Source: Acidobacteriaceae bacterium (GTDB lineage Bacteria > Acidobacteriota > Terriglobia > Terriglobales > Acidobacteriaceae). From it: 7,215 bases of DNA. Made by a program: the position numbers and the translations under genes. A model generated the notes under the pieces. The model saw only the letters and a program-made list of their open reading frames with translations. It was not told the DNA's origin and made no database searches. Shown piece after piece: positions 1-5,636 of the stretch (its first letter is position 1; the number at the start of each line of letters is the position of its first letter). Location of the stretch: NCBI GenBank assembly GCA_003135315.1, contig PLBD01000406.1:862-8076 (forward strand), given 5' to 3'.

Positions 1-54
1 GTTCGCTTTTTGCGCGGCCAAACCGCCCCCAGCTCCTGCTCCTGACCCCGGCCG

Positions 55-759
55 CTATGCCCGCTCAAACGCATGCTTCAGGTGCAATTGTTCCAGGGCG
101 TTGTCTTTAACTGCAATGAATTCATGGCTTTGTGCCAGCATCGCGTCGCTGGCCCGGGCGTAGTCGCCCTCCAGCTCGATCATCCCGCGCGCCGCCAGGT
201 CCTTCGCCGCCGCCACCAGTTTCTCCGCCATATTCGGATCGGCCGCCCCCAGATACAGCGCGTCGCAGGGGTCGGCCACCAGCACCGCCTGGCGCTCGCT
301 GCTCCCACCCCCGCCTGCCACAGGAGGGCTCGCCGGCGCCCCCGCGCCGCTTCCCCAGAACACCTTGCGCGCCACAAACTCCGCCACCTGCTGCGGCGTG
401 GCGCTGGCAAACGTAAACTGCTGCCGCCGGATGCTGTAGCAGCGGCTCGACACTGCTACCGGCTGCCGCTTGCCTGACTTCAGCAACTCGAGGTCTCTGT
501 CGTCCAGGGTCTTGCGCGCCGTGTTGACCGCGACCCAGTACGCCAGCTCGCCGTCCAGCGACGGCAGCGCCTCCCGCACCGTCTGCGCCAGGTTCAGCGC
601 AAGATCGGCGTGCAGCGGCCCGCCGTCATTCAGGCGCAGCGTACCGTGCAGCACATACCAGTCGCTGCCGCCCGCGGAGCGATGAAACGGCCATTCCAGT
701 TCAATGCGCACGGGCATTCCGTGCAGCGTAACTCCAGTAAATGTCTTTTCTATTGCCAT
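55..759 (-). CDS. Hypothetical two-segment cytoplasmic protein
   Basis: I do not recognise this 234-residue protein. It has no signal peptide or membrane segment, so it is probably cytoplasmic. Residues 1 to about 135 form a mixed alpha/beta segment with aromatic-rich strands (WPFH, DWYVLHG) and a helix around ALNLAQTVREALP. A Gly/Ala/Pro/Ser linker follows at about 136-156. The C-terminal segment is mainly helical; its stretch AEKLVAAAKDLAARGMIELE faintly resembles a winged-helix recognition helix and wing, but I would not assign that fold. The start is uncertain. The frame is open to a GTG at 771, which has no ribosome binding site. I prefer the ATG at 759, preceded by GTGGAAA about seven bases upstream. 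It lies 44 bp (32 bp from the GTG) downstream of the large secreted-protein gene on the same strand, so co-transcription is likely. The stop is TAG. Confidence 0.72.
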   Translation of the reverse strand: MAIEKTFTGVTLHGMPVRIELEWPFHRSAGGSDWYVLHGTLRLNDGGPLHADLALNLAQTVREALPSLDGELAYWVAVNTARKTLDDRDLELLKSGKRQPVAVSSRCYSIRRQQFTFASATPQQVAEFVARKVFWGSGAGAPASPPVAGGGGSSERQAVLVADPCDALYLGAADPNMAEKLVAAAKDLAARGMIELEGDYARASDAMLAQSHEFIAVKDNALEQLHLKHAFERA

Positions 760-803
760 GCGAATTTCCACTCAGCAGATATGTCTAAGAATCTACCAGA
801 GGA

Positions 804-3500
804 TCACTTCTGAGACGTGTCCCGCTGCACCAGGTAGCTGCACATCCACGCTTCCGTCAGTTCCAGGTTCGGCGTCCACTCGCCCTGGGCCTCGGGATTG
901 ATCATGGCCCCCGACCCATTCGGCATCTCATATTGAAAGATAAGCCCGCCGAGGACCGGATGTGGTCCGGCCATCATCAGGCATTGGGTGTGGCCGATAT
1001 TTTGCAAAGGTCCGCCGAGCGCGCCCTGAAACACGGCTGCGAGCTTCAGATCGTTGGATCGCCCATCGGGCGCGCCATCAAAATCCGCAAACATCTTCTT
1101 CACCTCGTCGGCTGTCGCGTACCTCCACTCCGCAAACGGTTCTCCCTCAGCCATCCCGGCCCGGACCTCTTTGTACGACTTGAACGCGGTGAGATCGAGA
1201 TGGAGCCATCTCAGGCCCGTGGTTTTGTCCAGCAGCGCCGTCTTCGGCCCGAAGGAAGTATCGACCTGAACGAAATTCGACGGCCACGGGGCCGCAGGCA
1301 AGAACTTTCCCGCGTCCGGATGCTGCGGGTCGACAATGCGGATCGTGATCGGATTCGAGTTGACGAAGGCATAGGGGAACACTGGGCCTGTGGCTACCGT
1401 AACCTCCATGTGGGCATCTCTGGGCGGTCCCGCATATGCTGTCCAGGTAGCGGAGATTGTGTAGATTCCGGGCTGGCGCGGTAAAAGACCAATTCGTGCA
1501 AGCGAAAGCTCCGTGGCGATAACATCGCCGGCCGCGACCGCTTGCGAGCTGCCGCCGCCGGTGCAGATTTCATGTCCTCCAGCCGGTGCGACTCTCTGAC
1601 CGTCCACGTCGCGCACGGTGATCGCGGCGGCGTCCGCCGGGCATATTGCTGCCGCGATAGGTTCGCTAGCGCCGAAATTCCCGCGCGCGATGTGCAGCGG
1701 GACATCCTCCCCGAGCTCGTACGTCGTCTTGTCCAGCTTGAGGTTGAGCGCCAGCCCCTTCGCTTGCGGACCCCAGTCGCGCGGAATCTTCGTGGCATCG
1801 AGGATCCGGTACGTAAGCGGATTCGAGCTCGCCTCCTCCAGCCACGAATACTTTTCATTGCCGATCGAGGCGAATTCCAGAAATTCAATCTCGTACTCGC
1901 CGAGGCCCTGGTTGGGATAGGTGGACCCGGTAATTTCCATGGCGGAGGCGTCTTTGCCGATCTTCTCGACGGCCTTGCAACGCGCCACGCTGGAGCCAAG
2001 CTGGTGATAGTGGATCATGCCCGACGGCTCTCGCTCACGCATCACGAGCACCGGACAAGGCTGCCCCGCTTCCGGCAATAAGTATTGATCGTCGGAAGCC
2101 AAGCGCAGGAGAATGCGCTCACCCTGAAAGTAGGATTCTTTGCTGGCGGAGAGTTGCAGCGCGGGTTTGGCAGCATCGTACCCGCCGAGGTAAGGATCGC
2201 GGCCGGCAATGACCGAACTAACGTCGACGACGGAGCACACCTTCGGCCAGGGCGCCGCCGCTGTAAAGTCAAGAGCAAATTTTGCAGGCCACTGGCGCCC
2301 CTGCAGGAACACATTCATGTTTTTGAACGGCGCGCACTGCGCTGGCACGTCGGGCGATGAGTTCTTCCAGCGAAAGGTCGCGTGGGCAAATCCGTTGGCT
2401 GCCACGGCAGTCGGTGTCGTGCCGGCGGAAACTCCGTAGGCCGTGCAGTTGTAGCAGACTTTTACCTCCGGCGGCGGGTGCGGATTGGGCGGTGATTCGA
2501 AGAAGATAAATTGCGCTTGCACAGAATCAATCCGGCAAGCTTTGTCAGAGAGATTGTGGATCTCGAGACCCATCACGACGTAATCGCTCGAATCCTTATG
2601 GATATTGAGTCGCAAATCCATATCTGGGAGCTTGCAGTCGGGCTCCTTGGGGCCGATTTCCGGCGGCTGATTCTTGGCCATGATTTTCGCCGCCTGATCG
2701 GACCAGATCTTCGCCTGGGCAGGGTCCTTCTCCACACCGCGGCCTTCGCGATACATCGTGGCGAGCTCCGCCATCGCTGCCGCGTTACCTATCGCGGCGC
2801 TCTTCTGGTACCACTGGAAAGCAAGCTTGTCGTCCTTGGGTACGCCGTGAAAACCTCTCCAATAGAAAAAGCCCAGCCTTTCCGTTGCCAGTTGCGCGAC
2901 ATAATCGTCCTGGGGCGCTCCAGGCCAGGTCACAACTTTCTCGTACCACTCGCGAGCCCGGTTTCCGTCGGGCAGCACGCCGTCCCCGTCTTCGTAAATC
3001 TGGCCCAGGGCGTACGCCGCATTGCGGACGCCGAGCGCGACTGCTTTCTCGAGTAGCTCCCGGGCCTTCACATAGTCCGTCGGGAAACCGCGCAGACGGT
3101 TGTACGACATACCCAGCGAATAGGTCCCTTGCGGATCGCCCAGCTCCGCCGATTTCTTGTAGAGCTCTCCCGCGTGCGGTACGTCTTGCTTCACACCCTG
3201 ACCGGCCTGGTACATATAGCCGAGACTGCTCATCGCATAGGCGTCGCCACAGTCGGCAGCTTTCTGGAAGAGTTCAAACGCCCGATGGTAGTCCTGGGGA
3301 ACGCCCTTCCCAATGTAATAAGCCCCCGCTTGCCGACTAAGGGCCGCTCCGTCGCAGGTTGCGTCTGGGCCCTGCGACTTCTCCGAGCGCGGTGCTTGCG
3401 CATTGGCCCACTGCGCAGACATAGCGCAGATCGTCGCGCAGAGCACGCTAGTGCAGAGCCACAAACCCGGTGCCCGATTTGTGGAAGGTTGCTCTCCCAC
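804..3500 (-). CDS. Secreted Sel1-repeat protein with Ig-like segments and a C-terminal WRYAT-type domain
   Basis: This 898-residue protein is predicted to be exported. Residues 1-34 look like a Sec signal peptide, with Arg9, hydrophobic core LWLCTSVLCATICAMSA and likely cleavage after ANA. Six Sel1 repeats (alpha/alpha, TPR-like, about 36 residues each) follow at about 51-86, 87-122, 123-158, 159-196, 204-239 and 240-275. They carry the family pattern LGxxYxxGxGVxxDxxxAxxxYxKAA, and Sel1 arrays normally act as protein-binding scaffolds. Residues about 295-430 are beta-rich with a CYNC motif (349-352). Two further Ig-like segments begin with similar strands, at about 447 (LQLSASKESYFQGERILLRL) and 585 (LNLKLDKTTYELGEDVPLHI). 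The C-terminus (about 745-895) has WLHLDLT (765-771), SYKEV (775-779) and WRYATADEV (792-800), a pattern I know from secreted, often PEP-CTERM, proteins. No sorting tag follows. The GTG start lacks a strong ribosome binding site; an in-frame stop lies 13 bp upstream, and later starts would cut into the signal peptide. Partner and role are unknown. Confidence 0.9.
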   Translation of the reverse strand: MGEQPSTNRAPGLWLCTSVLCATICAMSAQWANAQAPRSEKSQGPDATCDGAALSRQAGAYYIGKGVPQDYHRAFELFQKAADCGDAYAMSSLGYMYQAGQGVKQDVPHAGELYKKSAELGDPQGTYSLGMSYNRLRGFPTDYVKARELLEKAVALGVRNAAYALGQIYEDGDGVLPDGNRAREWYEKVVTWPGAPQDDYVAQLATERLGFFYWRGFHGVPKDDKLAFQWYQKSAAIGNAAAMAELATMYREGRGVEKDPAQAKIWSDQAAKIMAKNQPPEIGPKEPDCKLPDMDLRLNIHKDSSDYVVMGLEIHNLSDKACRIDSVQAQFIFFESPPNPHPPPEVKVCYNCTAYGVSAGTTPTAVAANGFAHATFRWKNSSPDVPAQCAPFKNMNVFLQGRQWPAKFALDFTAAAPWPKVCSVVDVSSVIAGRDPYLGGYDAAKPALQLSASKESYFQGERILLRLASDDQYLLPEAGQPCPVLVMREREPSGMIHYHQLGSSVARCKAVEKIGKDASAMEITGSTYPNQGLGEYEIEFLEFASIGNEKYSWLEEASSNPLTYRILDATKIPRDWGPQAKGLALNLKLDKTTYELGEDVPLHIARGNFGASEPIAAAICPADAAAITVRDVDGQRVAPAGGHEICTGGGSSQAVAAGDVIATELSLARIGLLPRQPGIYTISATWTAYAGPPRDAHMEVTVATGPVFPYAFVNSNPITIRIVDPQHPDAGKFLPAAPWPSNFVQVDTSFGPKTALLDKTTGLRWLHLDLTAFKSYKEVRAGMAEGEPFAEWRYATADEVKKMFADFDGAPDGRSNDLKLAAVFQGALGGPLQNIGHTQCLMMAGPHPVLGGLIFQYEMPNGSGAMINPEAQGEWTPNLELTEAWMCSYLVQRDTSQK

Positions 3501-3619
3501 GCCAACGTCCGCTCACGGTATTCATTGTCAACCAAAACCCAATGGCTTTACCACCTGACATTCAGGCCTTAGTAAACCGCGCCATTCGGACCGAGCCGCT
3601 TCAGGGCGCGGCAGAACGA

Positions 3620-3720
3620 GAAGTCTCATAGTTCGCTTTGTAACAGGGGCTCGACTTCACAGGTTGCGAAAGAAGTCTGCTTTTAACGCTTTGTATCAGG
3701 GCACGACTTCAGTCGTGCCG
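3620..3720. repeat. Two diverged tandem copies of a ~49-bp unit
   Basis: Copies at 3620-3668 and 3672-3720 begin with GAAGTCT and share the blocks CGCTTTGTA, CAGGG and CGACTTCA in the same order, with small indels. The second copy ends in a perfect palindrome (3700-3719). The first has the same place occupied by a degraded, non-palindromic version (CTCGACTTCACAGGTTG). Confidence 0.7.
3700..3719. repeat. Perfect 20-bp palindromic hairpin (REP-like)
   Basis: GGCACGACT and AGTCGTGCC are exact reverse complements separated only by TC. In RNA or single-stranded DNA this would fold as a stem of seven or more base pairs with a small loop. No T-run follows on either strand, so a terminator is unlikely. 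I associate this palindrome with dispersed intergenic repeats of acidobacterial genomes (from memory, not searched). Confidence 0.75.
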
Positions 3721-3740
3721 ATAAGCCGGTTATTCTTGTC

Positions 3741-3770
3741 ATCCCGAGCGGCCGTCAGGCCGCGAGGGAT
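3741..3770. repeat. REP-like inverted repeat with a symmetric GA/GA internal mismatch
   Basis: The element reads ATCCC-GA-GCGGCC-GTCA-GGCCGC-GA-GGGAT. Outer arms of five and inner arms of six bases pair perfectly around a GTCA loop, and are separated by a symmetric tandem G-A mismatch. The surrounding string TTGTCATCCCGAG...CGAGGGATCTG resembles a repeat often seen in acidobacterial intergenic DNA. Confidence 0.75.
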
Positions 3771-3812
3771 CTGTTTTTCGGACTTTTTCAGCGACCTCGT
3801 CAGCCGTGCCGA

Positions 3813-3843
3813 GCCATGCCCTAAGAAAACATGGCCTTTAGGG
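3813..3843. repeat. Two interleaved 6-bp inverted repeats
   Basis: GCCATG (3813-3818) pairs with CATGGC (3830-3835), and CCCTAA (3819-3824) pairs with TTAGGG (3838-3843), so the arms interleave as a-b-a'-b'. With no base between the two 5' arms, a true pseudoknot is sterically unlikely and two mutually exclusive hairpins are more plausible. Confidence 0.5.
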
Positions 3844-3907
3844 ACTGTGTCACAACCGAGGACTTGAATTCTGCAGTGGAATAAACGCCGCGGAAATCAC
3901 CCCGCCC

Positions 3908-3925
3908 AGCCGCGCAGCGGCGGCA
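3908..3925. repeat. Short hairpin AGCCGC-N3-GCGGCGGCA, copy 1
   Basis: GCCGC (3909-3913) pairs with GCGGC (3917-3921) across a GCA loop. A near-identical 18-bp copy lies at 3975-3992. Both copies are preceded by a related string (AGTGGAATAAAC at 3875-3886 and AGTGGAAATAAAC at 3960-3972), so the duplicated unit is larger than the hairpin. Confidence 0.65.
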
Positions 3926-3934
3926 TTTGTGTTA

Positions 3935-3956
3935 GCCGCGGGCGTAAGCCCGCGGT
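3935..3956. repeat. Strong GC-rich hairpin with GTAA tetraloop
   Basis: CCGCGGGC (3936-3943) and GCCCGCGG (3948-3955) form a perfect 8-bp stem closed by GTAA, a GNRA-type loop; G3935 and T3956 can add a wobble pair. It sits between the two AGCCGC-N3-GCGGCGGCA copies. There is no T-tract, and its position upstream of both neighbours argues against a terminator. Confidence 0.7.
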
Positions 3957-3974
3957 CAAGTGGAAATAAACACG

Positions 3975-3992
3975 AGCCGCAGAGCGGCGGCA
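3975..3992. repeat. Short hairpin AGCCGC-N3-GCGGCGGCA, copy 2
   Basis: GCCGC (3976-3980) pairs with GCGGC (3984-3988) across an AGA loop. It matches the copy at 3908-3925 in everything except the three loop bases, so the stem is conserved while the loop varies. Confidence 0.65.
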
Positions 3993-4009
3993 CTGGGTTG
4001 CTACCCAGT
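3992..4009. repeat. 7-bp hairpin ACTGGGT-TGCT-ACCCAGT
   Basis: A perfect 7-bp inverted repeat with a 4-base loop, followed on the plus strand by CTCTTT. The weak pyrimidine tail is the nearest thing to an intrinsic terminator in this gap, but no gene upstream on the plus strand needs one. I treat it as part of the palindrome mosaic. Confidence 0.5.
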
Positions 4010-4213
4010 CTCTTTAGGCCTGGATGTGAATTCGCAACACCGCACCAAGTCGGCAAACAAACTTCTCAACCTACCACGCTAGCCGCTCATTGCTTAAATG
4101 CTAAGCGCCCAAGGTCCCACTCCGCTGCATAAACCCCAAGCCGTCAATCGGTTGCGCCGTAATGCAGAATTAAGTTGACCTCCCCGCAGGGCAGTGCAAC
4201 AGTGGCCCCACGC

Positions 4214-4220
4214 AAGGAGG
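4214..4220 (+). promoter_or_regulatory. Shine-Dalgarno sequence of the first GloVer gene
   Basis: AAGGAGG is a near-perfect anti-16S complement. It ends seven bases before the ATG at 4228. An adjacent in-frame GTG at 4225 would have only a 4-base spacer, so this site decides in favour of the ATG. Confidence 0.85.
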
Positions 4221-4227
4221 ATTCGTG

Positions 4228-5541
4228 ATGGCAACCCCCGGGCAAACTGCAGCACCGATTTTCCACATCAACCTGGAATCCCTGGCGCTCGCCTTGGCCG
4301 TCCTGTCCGCAACAATGATCCTGGCCGTTCCCGCCGCGCAGGCGCAGACCTTCCATGTCCTGCACGCCTTTACCGGCGGGGCGGATGGCTCCACTCCCGT
4401 TGGCGCCGGAGTGACCATCGATGGCGCGGGTAATGTGTATGGCGGAGCGGCCTTCGGTGGCTTGCAGGGATCGCAGTGTTACGAATCACTGACCTGCGGC
4501 ACCATCTTCAAGTTACGTCGCCACGGCTCGAGCTGGATCTTCAACCTGCTCTATTCCTTTCACGGGGCGGACGGTGCTACCCCGGATGCGCCGCTGGCGA
4601 TTGCCTCGGACGGCACGCTCTACGGCACAACTTTCTATGGTGGTACCGGTTGCTTCAATGGCTGCGGTAACGTTTTCCGCTTGCAGCCCCCGCCCACAGC
4701 CTGCGCTAGCTTCCTTTGCCCATGGACGCAAACCGTGTTGTACCAGTTCACCGGAAAAGCGGACGGTTCCCAGCCCGCTTTTGGCCCGCTCAGTTTCGAC
4801 GCCGCCGGTAACCTTTATGGCACAAGCACCGGCAACGGCACCGGGACTTGCGGGACGGTCTTTGAGCTGGCGCGCAATGGCGACCAGTGGACGTTTAACC
4901 TGCTCTGGGGTTTTACCGGATATCTCGACGGCTGCTCGCCCTGGAGCGGCGTCATCTTTGACCAGGCGAACAATTTGTATGGCGCTACAACCAGTGGCGG
5001 CGCGAACCAGGCCGGCACCGCATTCGAATTGGTCTCTTATGGCCGCAGCTGGAAACTGACACCGCTGCATCAGTTCGTCCGCAGCAGCGACGGCTCAGGA
5101 TCGTTCGGCAATTTGACTTTCGATTCCTCCGGCGATTTGTTCGGCACCAATGAAGAGGGTGGGCCGGGCGACGCAGGCGGAGTTTTTGAACTGTCTCCTT
5201 ACAGCGGTGGCTGGAACTTTTCCGTGCTGCACTCCTTCAGCGGAGAAAGCGGGCCGCAAGCTGCATTGCTCATGGATTCGGCAGGCAATCTCTATGGCAC
5301 CAGTGTCGAAGGGGGTAAGTACGGCTGGGGCAATGTGTTCAAGATGACGCCATCCGGCTCCGGCTACACCTATACGGACCTCTACGACTTCACAGGTGGT
5401 TCCGACGGCGGCCAGCCGTTGGGTCAGATCGCGATGGATACCAGTGGCAATCTCTACGGGACAGCCGAGTTCGGCGGCATCACGGGCACCGATCCCTGCA
5501 GCACGTACGGCTGCGGCACAGTCTGGGAGATCACGCCGTAA
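4228..5541 (+). CDS. Secreted GloVer tandem-repeat protein, probable seven-bladed beta-propeller (paralogue 1)
   Basis: This 437-residue protein is predicted to be exported. A hydrophobic segment (about 18-35) ends in AAQAQ, with likely cleavage after AQA (residue 39). Its n-region has no Lys or Arg, which is unusual for a signal peptide. Seven repeats of 51-63 residues fill the rest, at about 44-106, 107-169, 170-224, 225-278, 279-332, 333-383 and 384-437. Each follows the GloVer pattern: LxxFxG..DG..P, then D..GNLYGT...GG, then GTVFEL. Seven such units suggest a closed beta-propeller whose last strand (GTVWEITP) ends at the C-terminus. No PEP-CTERM, LPXTG, lipobox or type IX tail is visible, so it is probably periplasmic or released. 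Ten mature cysteines include the short-range pairs 84/90, 142/146, 159/164 and 424/429. It is the first gene of a likely two-gene operon with its paralogue 95 bp downstream. The ligand is unknown; no catalytic motif is seen. Confidence 0.93.
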   Translation: MATPGQTAAPIFHINLESLALALAVLSATMILAVPAAQAQTFHVLHAFTGGADGSTPVGAGVTIDGAGNVYGGAAFGGLQGSQCYESLTCGTIFKLRRHGSSWIFNLLYSFHGADGATPDAPLAIASDGTLYGTTFYGGTGCFNGCGNVFRLQPPPTACASFLCPWTQTVLYQFTGKADGSQPAFGPLSFDAAGNLYGTSTGNGTGTCGTVFELARNGDQWTFNLLWGFTGYLDGCSPWSGVIFDQANNLYGATTSGGANQAGTAFELVSYGRSWKLTPLHQFVRSSDGSGSFGNLTFDSSGDLFGTNEEGGPGDAGGVFELSPYSGGWNFSVLHSFSGESGPQAALLMDSAGNLYGTSVEGGKYGWGNVFKMTPSGSGYTYTDLYDFTGGSDGGQPLGQIAMDTSGNLYGTAEFGGITGTDPCSTYGCGTVWEITP

Positions 5542-5622
5542 GTCGTGGCTGGTGGGCGGCGATCAGTTGTCAGAGGTCCGGTCCATGGGCACGAGTTAAT
5601 CGCGAAGCTCTATCGCCTCGCA

Positions 5623-5628
5623 GAGGAG
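5623..5628 (+). promoter_or_regulatory. Shine-Dalgarno sequence of the second GloVer gene
   Basis: GAGGAG lies eight bases before the ATG at 5637. The 95-bp spacer upstream (5542-5636) shows no convincing terminator, which supports co-transcription with the first GloVer gene. Confidence 0.8.
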
Positions 5629-5636
5629 AATCAATC

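Larger units (their letters stand above)
3501..4213. other. Divergent intergenic region, non-coding, rich in REP-like palindromes
   Basis: About 710 bases lie between the leftward Sel1 gene and the ribosome binding site of the rightward GloVer pair. I found no credible gene: the open frames here are short, lack ribosome binding sites and cross the palindromes. The central part (about 3620-4010) is a mosaic of repeats and hairpins, listed separately. The flanks (3501-3619 and 4010-4213) must hold the two divergent promoters, but I could not identify a -35/-10 pair with good spacing in either. As both neighbours are transcribed away from this region, the hairpins are not their terminators. Confidence 0.8.

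Noticed and set aside
1..54. Possible start of another leftward gene (AGGAGCAGGAG on the minus strand, then a TTG at 21-19)
   Set aside because: Only seven codons would be visible, the start is a TTG and the purine-rich stretch is in a G-rich context. This cannot be supported from the window.
2511..3056. 181-codon plus-strand open frame opposite the Sel1 gene
   Set aside because: It lies wholly antisense to the Sel1-repeat region, has no ribosome binding site, and its translation is Arg/His-rich shadow sequence.
3526..3531. Exact TTGACA on the minus strand upstream of the Sel1 gene, a possible -35 box
   Set aside because: A -10 at the usual spacing would fall at about 3503-3508, which reads ACGTTG on that strand and would place the transcript start at the GTG start codon. 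Without a plausible -10 the match is probably chance.
3813..3843. H-type pseudoknot or riboswitch
   Set aside because: The connecting loop between the two 5' arms has zero bases and the last loop two bases, which is too short to span six base pairs. No known riboswitch core was recognised.
3664..3867. 67-codon plus-strand frame in the intergenic region
   Set aside because: It reads through the tandem repeat, the 20-bp palindrome and the GA hairpin. Such translations of dispersed repeats are often misannotated as small hypothetical proteins.
3935..4009. Intrinsic terminator from the strong hairpins
   Set aside because: No T-run follows the 8-bp stem, the 7-bp stem is followed only by CTCTTT, and no gene is transcribed into this point from either side.
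4175..4203. TTGACC upstream of the first GloVer gene as a promoter
   Set aside because: Seventeen bases further on the sequence is AACAGT, a poor -10, and the hexamer alone is not enough in GC-rich DNA.
4513..5070. 185-codon minus-strand open frame opposite the first GloVer gene
   Set aside because: Antisense to a clear repeat protein. The long open frame follows from the repeated GC-rich codons, and a similar 250-codon shadow lies opposite the second GloVer gene (5679-6431).
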